From Pelomicrobium sp036803785 (GTDB lineage Bacteria; Pseudomonadota; Gammaproteobacteria; Burkholderiales; UBA6910): 8,218 nucleotides of DNA. This document shows, piece after piece, positions 1 to 5,415 of this stretch; the first letter of the stretch is position 1, and the number at the start of each line of letters is the position of its first letter. The translations under genes and the position numbers were made by a program. The notes beneath the pieces were generated by a model. It was not told the origin of the DNA and made no database searches. It saw only the letters and a list, made by a program, of their open reading frames with translations. The stretch is from NCBI RefSeq assembly GCF_036803785.1, contig NZ_DAIRTR010000128.1, positions 1-8,218 of the forward strand. The letters run 5' to 3'.

Positions 1-96
1 GAGGGGGAGGGATTCATGGCGGGAATTTTATCGGGCACGGATCGCCGCTGGCGGACGCTCACCGGAGATCCGATCAGCCCTTTCCCCTGCTCCGAG
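1..96. other. Short region downstream of pqqE, no gene assigned
   Basis: These bases follow the pqqE stop codon. I see no convincing terminator hairpin. On the minus strand an ATG at 14-16 opens a frame reading M-N-P-S that leaves the window after five codons; it has no Shine-Dalgarno sequence, so it may or may not be the start of the next operon gene. An ATG overlapping the pqqE end (minus strand, near 98-100) gives only eight codons and is unlikely to matter. Confidence 0.4.
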
Positions 97-1245
97 TCAT
101 CGGGGCAGGGGCGCGGTCGCCTCGCTCAAGGCACGGGAGTTGCGGTCGTCCCGAAACAGCAGGGGCCTTGCGGTCACCGCCGGCCGCTGGGCCCGCGCGA
201 CTGCCTCCACCACCACGTGATGATGCGGAGAGAGCTCGCACACCGGGTCCGCATTGGCCGGATCTCCGGTGAGGAGGTAGGCCTGGCAGCGGCAGCCGCC
301 GAAGTCCTTCACCCGCTCGGGACAGGTGCGGCAGGGCTCCTTCATCCATCCTTCGCCCCGGTAGCGGTTGAAGCCGGGGGAGTCGTACCAGATCCACTGC
401 AGACTCGCCTCCCGCACGCTGGGGAAGCTCAAGCCGGGAAGCCCGCGCGCCTCGTGGCAGGGCAGTACCACCCCGTCGGGACACACGCACAGGAACACCG
501 AGCCCCAGCCGTTCATGCACGCCTTGGGCCGGTGGGCGTAGTAGTCCGGCACCACGAAGTAGATGCGCATGTCATTGCCCACCTTTTCCCGGAAGCGGTT
601 GGTCACTGCCTCCGCTCGCTCCAGCTGCTCCCGGGAGGGCAGCAGGTGATCCCGGTTGACGAAGGCCCAGCCGTAGTACTGGGTGTTGGCAAGTTCCACG
701 TACTCCGCTCCCAGCGCCTGCGCCATCTCCAGGATCGTCTCCACGTGGTCGATGTTCTGCCGGTGTAGCACCACGTTGAGCACCATGGGGTAGCCGTGGG
801 CCTTGATCAGGCGGGCGATCCGCTGCTTCAAGTCGAAGGTGCGGGTGTGGCTCAGGAAGTCGTTTAACTCCCGGGTGGAATCCTGAAAGGAGAGCTGGAT
901 GTGGTCCAGCCCCCCCTCCTTCAGGGCCGCGATGCGCTTCTCGTTCAGCCCCACGCCGGAGGTGATAAGGTTGGTGTAGTAGCCCAGGGCGTGGGCTTCC
1001 CGCACCAGCACCTCCAGATCGTCCCGCAGGAGGGGTTCTCCGCCGGAGAAGCCCAGCTGGGCGCAGCCCAGGGCCCGGGCCTCCCGTAGCACCCGCAGCC
1101 ACTCCTCGGTCGACAGCTCGCTGCCGTAACGGGCGTAATCCACCGGGTTGGAGCAGTAGACGCAATGCAGCGGGCAGCGGTAGGTGAGCTCCGCCAGTAG
1201 CCACAGGGGGTTATTCGCCTTGTTTGCGGATCCAGCCGCGTTCAT
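97..1245 (-). CDS. pqqE: PqqE, radical SAM PqqA-peptide cyclase
   Basis: 382 residues, normal length for PqqE. In the cytoplasm it makes the carbon-carbon bond between the Glu and Tyr side chains of PqqA while PqqA is held by PqqD. Seen: the radical SAM cluster motif C24-x3-C28-x2-C31, followed by the SAM-binding GGE at 68-70. The C-terminal SPASM region carries cysteines 243, 253, 255, 263, 305, 308, 318, 320 and 336 for two auxiliary Fe-S clusters. D314 lies nine residues after C305, the position of the unusual Asp ligand known from methylotroph PqqE. The start is set by a Shine-Dalgarno GGAGGT (1251-1256) five bases upstream, inside pqqD. The gene overlaps pqqD by 35 bp, which implies translational coupling. 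It is the last recognisable gene of the operon. The identification is secure. Confidence 0.97.
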   Translation of the reverse strand: MNAAGSANKANNPLWLLAELTYRCPLHCVYCSNPVDYARYGSELSTEEWLRVLREARALGCAQLGFSGGEPLLRDDLEVLVREAHALGYYTNLITSGVGLNEKRIAALKEGGLDHIQLSFQDSTRELNDFLSHTRTFDLKQRIARLIKAHGYPMVLNVVLHRQNIDHVETILEMAQALGAEYVELANTQYYGWAFVNRDHLLPSREQLERAEAVTNRFREKVGNDMRIYFVVPDYYAHRPKACMNGWGSVFLCVCPDGVVLPCHEARGLPGLSFPSVREASLQWIWYDSPGFNRYRGEGWMKEPCRTCPERVKDFGGCRCQAYLLTGDPANADPVCELSPHHHVVVEAVARAQRPAVTARPLLFRDDRNSRALSEATAPLPR

Positions 1246-1495
1246 GGGCCACCTCCAGGAATTCCATCACGTCCCGGCGCAGATCGGCGCCGGGATAAGC
1301 CCGCTCCAGGTCTGCCACGATCCCGCCCACAGGGGTGGTTCCGTCCACCCGGCGCATGATTTCCGCCGCGCTGGGGGAGAGCCGCACCATCCCTTCCGGG
1401 TAGAGCAGCACCCACGCCTGCTGCGCTTCTTCCCATTGCAGGCGGAAGTGGGCGGTCAGCCGAGGTACGTCTTCCAGGACGAGCGGTTTGCTCAT
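1211..1495 (-). CDS. pqqD: PqqD, PqqA peptide chaperone
   Basis: 94 residues, typical of stand-alone PqqD. The protein is a small RiPP recognition element that binds the PqqA precursor peptide and presents it to PqqE. Seen: the family pattern of an N-terminal P-R-L segment (residues 11-13), a W-V-L-L-Y-P-E-G strand region (28-35), the L-S-x-S-A-x-E-I-M helix start (39-47), a D-G-T turn (51-53) and a C-terminal V-x-x-F-L helix ending G-W-I. The ATG has a strong AGGAGG (1500-1505) four bases upstream. The 3' end overlaps pqqE by 35 bp. It lies 55 bp downstream of pqqC. It is a separate gene here, neither fused to PqqC nor to PqqE as in some other bacteria. Confidence 0.95.
   Translation of the reverse strand: MSKPLVLEDVPRLTAHFRLQWEEAQQAWVLLYPEGMVRLSPSAAEIMRRVDGTTPVGGIVADLERAYPGADLRRDVMEFLEVAHERGWIRKQGE
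1251..1256 (-). promoter_or_regulatory. Ribosome binding site of pqqE, inside pqqD
   Basis: GGAGGT on the minus strand, five bases before the pqqE ATG and within the last codons of pqqD. It decides the pqqE start and fixes the 35-bp overlap between the two reading frames. Confidence 0.75.
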
Positions 1496-1550
1496 CGGGC
1501 CTCCTCTTTACACTTCGACCGCGGACGCCGCGAAAACGCTTTGGGCAGGG

Positions 1551-2264
1551 TCATGGATGCGCATCTTTGCAATAGGCGAGCTGGATCGCGTCCAGCATGG
1601 TCCACAAAACGTCCAGTTTGAACTGGAGGATCTCTAGGGCCCGCTCCTGTTGCTGCCGGGTCTTGAAGTAGTCCAGGGTGATCTCCAACCCGTGGGCCAC
1701 GTCGCGACGGGCTTCCGACAGGCGCTTGCGGAAGTACTCGTAGCCGGCCGGATCGATCCAAGGATAGTGCTGGGGCCAGTTGGCCAGCCGCTCCTTGTGG
1801 ATCTGGGGCGCGAAGAGCTCCGTGAGGGAGGCGCACACCGCCTCCTGCCAGGGGCGGGTGCGGGCGAAGTTGACGTAGGCGTCCACGGCGAAGCGTACCC
1901 CCGGCAGCACGTGCCGCAGGGACACGATCTCCTCCCGAGTCATGCCGCAGGCCATGCCCAGCCGGATCCAGGCCTCGATGCCGCCTTCGTCCCCTTCGCG
2001 GCCATCGTGGTCGATGATGCGCTGGATCCACTGGCGGCGCACTTCCCGGTCCGGGCAGTTGGCAAGGATGGCCGCGTCCTTCAGGGGGATGTTGATCTGG
2101 TAGTAGAAGCGGTTGGCCACCCAACCCCGGATCTGGTCGGGGTTGAGCCGGCCCGTGTTCATGCGCACGTTGAAAGGGTGGTGGATGTGGTATCCGGCCC
2201 CTTTCTCCCTGAGCTTCTGCTCGAACTCTTCCCGCGTCCAGGGCCGCTCGTCGCTGGCGCTCAT
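1551..2264 (-). CDS. pqqC: PqqC, pyrroloquinoline-quinone synthase
   Basis: 237 residues. This oxidase catalyses the last step, ring closure and eight-electron oxidation of AHQQ to PQQ using O2 without a metal or cofactor. Seen: the all-helical family's key residues in order, including Y25-H26 and H28-H29 in G-Y-H-I-H-H-P-F, R52-F-Y-Y-Q-I-N-I-P with K62, R82 and D85-H86, then the Q-H-Y-P-W segment and a Y-F-x-x-R segment. H26 and H86 match H24 and H84 of the Klebsiella enzyme with a constant offset of two. The chosen ATG follows AGGAGG (2269-2274) by four bases. That site shares bases with the pqqB stop codon TAG (2273-2275), so re-initiation after pqqB is likely. A longer frame running back through pqqB to 3248 is only an open-frame extension. 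Confidence 0.97.
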   Translation of the reverse strand: MSASDERPWTREEFEQKLREKGAGYHIHHPFNVRMNTGRLNPDQIRGWVANRFYYQINIPLKDAAILANCPDREVRRQWIQRIIDHDGREGDEGGIEAWIRLGMACGMTREEIVSLRHVLPGVRFAVDAYVNFARTRPWQEAVCASLTELFAPQIHKERLANWPQHYPWIDPAGYEYFRKRLSEARRDVAHGLEITLDYFKTRQQQERALEILQFKLDVLWTMLDAIQLAYCKDAHP

Positions 2265-2268
2265 GTGT

Positions 2269-2274
2269 CCTCCT
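2269..2274 (-). promoter_or_regulatory. Ribosome binding site of pqqC overlapping the pqqB stop
   Basis: AGGAGG on the minus strand, four bases before the pqqC ATG. Its first bases are also part of the pqqB TAG, a compact arrangement that favours coupled translation of the two genes. Confidence 0.75.
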
Positions 2275-3178
2275 ACAGCTCGATCTCCATGCCGTCCCAG
2301 GCCACCTCGATGCCCCGGGCGGTCAATTGCGCCCGCTCGGGGCTCGCCTCGTCCAGGATCGGGTTGGTGTTGTTGATGTGGATCAGGATCTTGCGCGCCT
2401 GGGGGTAGCGCATGAGCAGTTCCATCATGCCCCCCGGCCCGGCCTGGGGCAGGTGGCCGATGTCCTGGGCCCGCTTGTCCGAGATCCCGAGTCGGATCAT
2501 CTCGTCGTCGGTCCAGAAAGTCCCGTCCAGGAGGAGGCAGTCGGCTGAAGCGAGGTAGGGTTCCAGGTGGGGTTCCATCGCGCCCAGCCCCGGGGCGTAG
2601 AACAAATTTTTGCCGCTCCTTCGATCCTCCACCCGCACGCCGATGTTGTCCCCGGGCAGCGGCCGGTCCCGCTGGGGGGAGAAGGGGGGTGCATTGCTTC
2701 GCAAGGGCACGGCGGTGAAGCGCAGGGCGCTTGCCCCCGCCACCTGGAAGGGGGAGCCGTCGATGGGCACCCGGTGCCAGCGCACCCCGCAGTAGTGCTC
2801 CAGGACGCGGAACACGGGGTTGCCGTGGGTCAGGTCTTCCCGGACCCGCTCGGTGCAATGCACTTCCAGGGGGGCGCCCTCCCGCAGCAGGAAAAGCCCA
2901 GTGGTGTGATCGATCTGGGCGTCGATCAGCACGATGGCGGCGATGCCCGTGTCCCGCAGCCCCTCCCGGGGCCAGAGACCCGGGAAGGCAGCGATCTGAG
3001 CGAGGATGTCGGGCGAGGCGTTGAACAGCACCCAGCGGCCTCCGTCCCCCTCCACCGCGAGAGAGGACTGGGTGCGGGGCTGAAGCCGTCCGGTCCGCGC
3101 CCCCTGGCAGTTCGGGCAGTTGCAGTTCCATTGGGGAAGGCCGCCGCCGGCGGCGGAGCCCAGGACTCGGACTCTCAT
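2273..3178 (-). CDS. pqqB: PqqB, PQQ biosynthesis hydroxylase
   Basis: 301 residues, normal for PqqB. It has a metallo-beta-lactamase fold and is reported to act as an iron-dependent hydroxylase on the cross-linked Glu-Tyr diamino acid, between PqqE plus proteolysis and PqqC. Seen: the diagnostic N-terminus V-L-G-S-A-A-G-G-G (5-13) followed by W-N-C-N-C-P-N-C, whose C19, C21 and C24 form the family's structural zinc motif. The I-D-A-Q-I-D-H-T-T-G segment (85-94) and an L-L-D-G-T-F-W segment are also typical. The start codon has only a poor Shine-Dalgarno sequence. It overlaps, as ATGA, the stop of a 29-codon frame upstream (minus strand, 3264-3175), so coupling to an upstream leader frame is possible. 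It is the first recognisable gene of the pqq operon, since pqqA is absent here. Confidence 0.97.
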   Translation of the reverse strand: MRVRVLGSAAGGGLPQWNCNCPNCQGARTGRLQPRTQSSLAVEGDGGRWVLFNASPDILAQIAAFPGLWPREGLRDTGIAAIVLIDAQIDHTTGLFLLREGAPLEVHCTERVREDLTHGNPVFRVLEHYCGVRWHRVPIDGSPFQVAGASALRFTAVPLRSNAPPFSPQRDRPLPGDNIGVRVEDRRSGKNLFYAPGLGAMEPHLEPYLASADCLLLDGTFWTDDEMIRLGISDKRAQDIGHLPQAGPGGMMELLMRYPQARKILIHINNTNPILDEASPERAQLTARGIEVAWDGMEIEL

Positions 3179-3341
3179 GAGCGCTTCGCTGGATCTCTCG
3201 GGAAGGACCGGGACTCGATCGGGGACGCTCCCGCAGCCATCGGATCACGGACTGTCACGACCATTTCCCATTGTGGTAGCGGGGCGGGCCGCCCGAAAGC
3301 CGGGAAATCGTGAGGGGGCGCTCATGATTTTCATGAACCTG
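3179..3341 (-). promoter_or_regulatory. Leader and promoter region of the pqq operon
   Basis: This 163-bp gap separates the porin terminator from pqqB and must hold the pqqBCDE promoter unless transcription enters from the porin. I cannot point to a convincing -10/-35 pair. Visible structure: two copies of TCATGA (3322-3327 and 3331-3336) separated by three bases, and an ATTTCCC / GGGAAAT inverted repeat (3263-3269 and 3302-3308). The latter encloses a G+C-rich hairpin around 3282-3295. pqqA would be expected here. Two 29-codon frames exist (minus strand, 3334-3245 and 3264-3175), but neither encodes the E-x3-Y core of PqqA. Confidence 0.4.
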
Positions 3342-3373
3342 AAAAAAACCGCCCGGGCGTTGCGCCCGGGCGG
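3342..3373 (-). terminator. Intrinsic terminator of the porin gene
   Basis: Read on the minus strand there is a perfect 11-bp G+C-rich stem (arms 3363-3373 and 3349-3359) with a three-base loop, followed at once by seven T residues (3348 to 3342). It lies 20 bp after the porin stop codon. This is a textbook rho-independent terminator and should insulate the pqq operon from porin transcription. Confidence 0.95.
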
Positions 3374-3393
3374 CGGGGCCTCCCTCGCGGGGA

Positions 3394-4644
3394 TCAGAAG
3401 AAGAGGATGGCGCCCAGGGCGATGGCGTCGTCCTTGTTCTTGGTGCCGTCGTGGGCCTCGGCTTCGGTACGGATGTACTCGGCCACCAGGTTGAGGCTCT
3501 TGGTGAGGGCGTAGTAGACACCGCCCACCCAGGACTTGTTCTTCTTGACGAGGGTCCCACTGGTGGCCACGGTTTCATTGCCCGCCAGGTCCAGGCGACT
3601 CTCGCCGTAGCTCACCCCGATCTTGGGCTTGCCGAAGGTATAGGTGGCCTGGACGTAGAAGCCGTCCGAGTCCCGCTCGTCCACGGTGCCGCCGCCGACG
3701 GCAGCGCCGTCGAAGCCGATGGCGGTGGTGCCCAGCCCCTTGGCGTTGTAGTAGTAGCCCACCACCTCTAGCCCGCCGAAGCCTACCTTGGCGCCCAGAT
3801 CGATACCCCGGCCGTCCACACTCGTTCCGGCTGGCGCCGTGTCGGTGCTCCCGTTCGACTTGACCTTCTGAGTCATACCACTCAGCCAGAGGCGCCCCGA
3901 GGTGCCGCCCACGTTGGACCAGTCATAGGTGAGCTTGGCCTGGAAGCCCGGCTCGTCCTGCTTGCTTAGCGTGGCCGTATTGGGGTGCCCGGAAAACGCG
4001 ATGTAATCGAAGCCCGAGAAGACGCCGGCGGCGAACTGGAAACCGTTGAAGTTGGGGGACCAGTAGCTGATCTGGGGAATCCAGTCGGCGTAGAGGTAGC
4101 CCACCCCGATGCGGCCCAGGGTGGTGTTGCCCCCCAGGAAGGCGGCGCCGGAGCCCACCCCCAAGAGGGTCATGTCGGACAGGATGGCGTCGCTCCCGAA
4201 GATCCCCAGGTCCCGACCCACCTTGACGGTGCCCCAGCGCTGGTCGCCGAAGGTGAGGAAGTTCTGCCGCATGTCGATGCTGGTGGAGCCGATCCCCACC
4301 TTGCCGCCGCCCGGGTTGGTGTCGTTCAGGCCTGGATAGAAGCCCAGGGTGACGCTGATGTCGAAGTCCATCTGGCGCGTCTTGGCGGAGAAGACCAGGG
4401 CACTCGGCAGGAGCCCCGACTCGATGTTTTGCTCGTCGTTTCCGGCGCCATTACAGGCCAGTCCGCCCGCCACCGTGACCGGGTTGTTGTCGCAATCGTT
4501 GAAAGTGGCAAAGCCGTTCACGTTGCCGCTGAAGGAGAGATCCCAGTCCCCTGCCTTCCAGCTCAACTCCGCCTGGGCGGCGGAGGTGCCGAGCAGCGCC
4601 AAGGCGCCTGCCACGGCCGTGCAGATTTTCTTGCGCTGTACCAT
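3394..4644 (-). CDS. Outer-membrane porin, Porin_4-like trimeric beta-barrel
   Basis: 416 residues including a Sec signal peptide (positive M-V-Q-R-K-K, hydrophobic core, likely cleavage after A-Q-A at residue 25). The mature part alternates polar and hydrophobic residues with many Gly and aromatic residues. It carries recurring barrel-strand features such as Y-W-S-P-N-F-N-G-F-Q-F and ends in I-L-F-F, the terminal Phe recognised by the outer-membrane assembly machinery. It resembles general porins of Betaproteobacteria. A role in taking up the substrate or lanthanide/calcium for a PQQ enzyme is only a guess from position. The start was chosen at 4644 because it has GGAGGT (4651-4656) six bases upstream and begins the signal peptide directly; an in-frame ATG at 4695 would add 17 non-signal residues. 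The probable promoter is the sigma-54 site at 4859-4873. Confidence 0.88.
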   Translation of the reverse strand: MVQRKKICTAVAGALALLGTSAAQAELSWKAGDWDLSFSGNVNGFATFNDCDNNPVTVAGGLACNGAGNDEQNIESGLLPSALVFSAKTRQMDFDISVTLGFYPGLNDTNPGGGKVGIGSTSIDMRQNFLTFGDQRWGTVKVGRDLGIFGSDAILSDMTLLGVGSGAAFLGGNTTLGRIGVGYLYADWIPQISYWSPNFNGFQFAAGVFSGFDYIAFSGHPNTATLSKQDEPGFQAKLTYDWSNVGGTSGRLWLSGMTQKVKSNGSTDTAPAGTSVDGRGIDLGAKVGFGGLEVVGYYYNAKGLGTTAIGFDGAAVGGGTVDERDSDGFYVQATYTFGKPKIGVSYGESRLDLAGNETVATSGTLVKKNKSWVGGVYYALTKSLNLVAEYIRTEAEAHDGTKNKDDAIALGAILFF

Positions 4645-4858
4645 TGCCCAACCTCCCCTCTCGTAGAAATGAAGCAAAGTTGAAGTTGACAACACGCTTT
4701 CTTTCGCTTCGGGCGCACAACCACCTTCCCCACCCGAATCGAATGGTCCGCTTCGTTCTTCTCCCCGACGAGTGCCCAGGGAAAATCGCTTGTAGGGCTC
4801 GCCTGATCGAAACGCGCGCTAAAAAGCCTCCGTGCCAACGCCGATCCTCCCGCCTTTG

Positions 4859-4873
4859 GCAATTAATATGCCA
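4859..4873 (-). promoter_or_regulatory. Sigma-54 (-24/-12) promoter, probably for the porin
   Basis: The minus strand reads TGGCATATTAATTGC. This matches the RpoN consensus TGGCAYR-N4-TTGC at every specified position, with exactly ten bases between the GG and GC elements. Transcription would start near 4847, about 200 bp before the porin ATG, with no competing gene between. Such promoters need an enhancer-binding activator; candidate half-sites lie at 5028-5067, about 180-220 bp upstream. Confidence 0.65.
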
Positions 4874-5027
4874 GTGGAATCCATGCCTTCCCGGCGGGCG
4901 CGCCGCGTCGCGGCAAAGCGCCGCCCGGCGCGGGCAAGGAGGAGAAAAACAAGCCGGGTGAACGGGTTAAGCTTGGGCCGGGAAGGACCGCTCGCCGTCG
5001 AATGACCTCCCGGGGCGGGGGGTGCGG

Positions 5028-5067
5028 TGTCACACGGGGAGCAACGCAATCGCGACATTGTGTGACA
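5028..5067. promoter_or_regulatory. Candidate activator site: spaced TGTCAC half-sites
   Basis: A perfect 8-bp inverted repeat, TGTCACAC (5028-5035) and GTGTGACA (5060-5067), is centred 32 bp apart, about three helical turns. A third related half-site, GCGACA (5052-5057), sits 10 bp from the last one in the same orientation. Same-face spacing and distance from the sigma-54 promoter at 4859-4873 suit an enhancer-binding protein. The identity of any such protein is unknown. Confidence 0.4.
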
Positions 5068-5104
5068 GTGCCTTGTTCAATTCCTTGCGCACTTTCTCGC
5101 CGCC

Positions 5105-5140
5105 AAAAGAAAAGGGAGACCGAACGAACGACGGTCTCCC
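5105..5140 (-). terminator. Intrinsic terminator of the candidate small RNA
   Basis: Read on the minus strand, a perfect 9-bp stem (5140-5132 with 5122-5114; arms GGGAGACCG and CGGTCTCCC) with a nine-base loop is followed directly by TTTTCTTTT (5113-5105). On the plus strand the hairpin is not followed by T residues, so the direction is clear. It is about 275 bp past the nearest upstream minus-strand gene stop, too far to be that gene's obvious terminator, but only about 110 nt past a sigma-54 promoter. Confidence 0.85.
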
Positions 5141-5225
5141 AAGCCAAGTGGAGGAGAAAACGGAGGAAACGACACCACTCGGGGCGCTGCCATCCGCATG
5201 GAACCACCCCTTGCGCCTGTCGCGT
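5105..5225 (-). ncRNA. Candidate sigma-54-dependent small RNA, about 120 nt
   Basis: The unit has a sigma-54 promoter (5236-5250), an expected start near 5225 and a strong terminator at 5105-5140, with no sensible reading frame between. A 5' domain folds: CGACA (5222-5218) with UGUCG (5174-5170), continued by GGCGC (5217-5213) with GCGCC (5187-5183). It has an eight-base bulge on the 3' side and an inner CCAU-GCGG-AUGG hairpin (5201-5190). A CU-rich single-stranded stretch (5169-5150) then carries UUUCCUCC and UCUCCUCC, complementary to Shine-Dalgarno sequences, before the terminator hairpin with its U-rich tail. This is the usual layout of a trans-acting, probably Hfq-binding small RNA. I do not recognise a known family. 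Alternative: a leader or attenuator of a longer transcript towards the porin. Confidence 0.6.
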
Positions 5226-5230
5226 TTTTC

Positions 5231-5277
5231 CTCCCGCAAGAGCCGTGCCAGGCAAAAGGCTTCCGCGCGTGCGGGAG
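5231..5277. repeat. 8-bp inverted repeat flanking the small-RNA promoter
   Basis: CTCCCGCA (5231-5238) and TGCGGGAG (5270-5277) are perfect inverted arms with a 31-bp spacer. The left arm overlaps the -12 element, the right arm lies upstream of the -24 element. It could be a repressor site or a hairpin in read-through RNA from the gene above. Given the high G+C content it may also be chance. Confidence 0.3.
5236..5250 (-). promoter_or_regulatory. Sigma-54 (-24/-12) promoter of the small RNA
   Basis: The minus strand reads TGGCACGGCTCTTGC, a perfect fit to TGGCACG-N4-TTGC with ten bases between GG and GC. The start would be near 5225. No protein gene begins within 590 bp downstream except the porin, which lies behind a strong terminator and has its own sigma-54 match, so a short transcript is the simplest product. 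Confidence 0.75.
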
Positions 5278-5338
5278 CCGCCGCAGCCAGGGGACGCGCC
5301 TTGGCACACCGTGGCGCAGGCGCTTTTATCCCCGGTCG

Positions 5339-5395
5339 GTGCTACGGCACTTGGAAAGTGCGTTTCACTGCGCTCGAACGCACCCTAGCGCTCGA
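5339..5395. promoter_or_regulatory. Inverted and direct repeats upstream of the small-RNA promoter
   Basis: GTGCGTT (5358-5364) and AACGCAC (5377-5383) form a perfect 7-bp inverted repeat. GCGCTCGA occurs twice (5370-5377 and 5388-5395, 18 bp apart), and GTGC-TACG-GCAC lies at 5339-5350. About 115-170 bp upstream of the predicted RNA start, these are where an enhancer-binding activator should sit. On the minus strand the 5358-5383 hairpin is also followed by TTT, 33 bp after the stop of the hydrolase-like gene, so it may instead be a weak terminator. Confidence 0.35.
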
Positions 5396-5415
5396 CACGG
5401 GTTCTGAAGCGAGCC

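Larger units (their letters stand above)
4645..5104. other. Porin upstream region, no gene seen
   Basis: This 460-bp stretch lies between the porin start and the terminator of the candidate small RNA. It contains a sigma-54 promoter match (4859-4873), which would give a porin leader of roughly 200 nt, and an array of TGTC-type half-sites (5028-5067). It also contains a very G+C-rich patch around 4890-4940 with several short inverted repeats. Frames that cross it lack ribosome binding sites and recognisable protein character, so I assign no gene. Confidence 0.6.

Noticed and set aside
1492..1554. A 20-codon minus-strand frame overlapping the pqqC stop and the pqqD start, both as ATGA
   Set aside because: It has no ribosome binding site of its own and no similarity to PqqA (no Tyr). 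pqqD has a strong independent AGGAGG, so this is most likely a chance open frame in a 55-bp gap.
1551..3248. A 565-codon minus-strand frame that would extend PqqC upstream through pqqB
   Set aside because: The extra N-terminal part is out of frame with the clearly recognisable PqqB and has no PqqC homology; the pqqC start at 2264 has its own AGGAGG.
4668..4696. A TTGTCA / TTTCTA pair as a sigma-70 promoter close to the porin start
   Set aside because: The 17-bp spacing is right but the -10 box matches only about two of six positions; the sigma-54 match further up is far better.
4821..4837. A third -24 element, TGGCACG, on the minus strand inside the porin leader
   Set aside because: Ten bases after the GG there is TT instead of GC, so the essential -12 element is missing.
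4863..5309. A 148-codon minus-strand open frame across the intergenic region
   Set aside because: It runs through the terminator hairpin and the sigma-54 signals, has low-complexity Arg/Pro/Gly-rich composition typical of shadow frames, and has no ribosome binding site.
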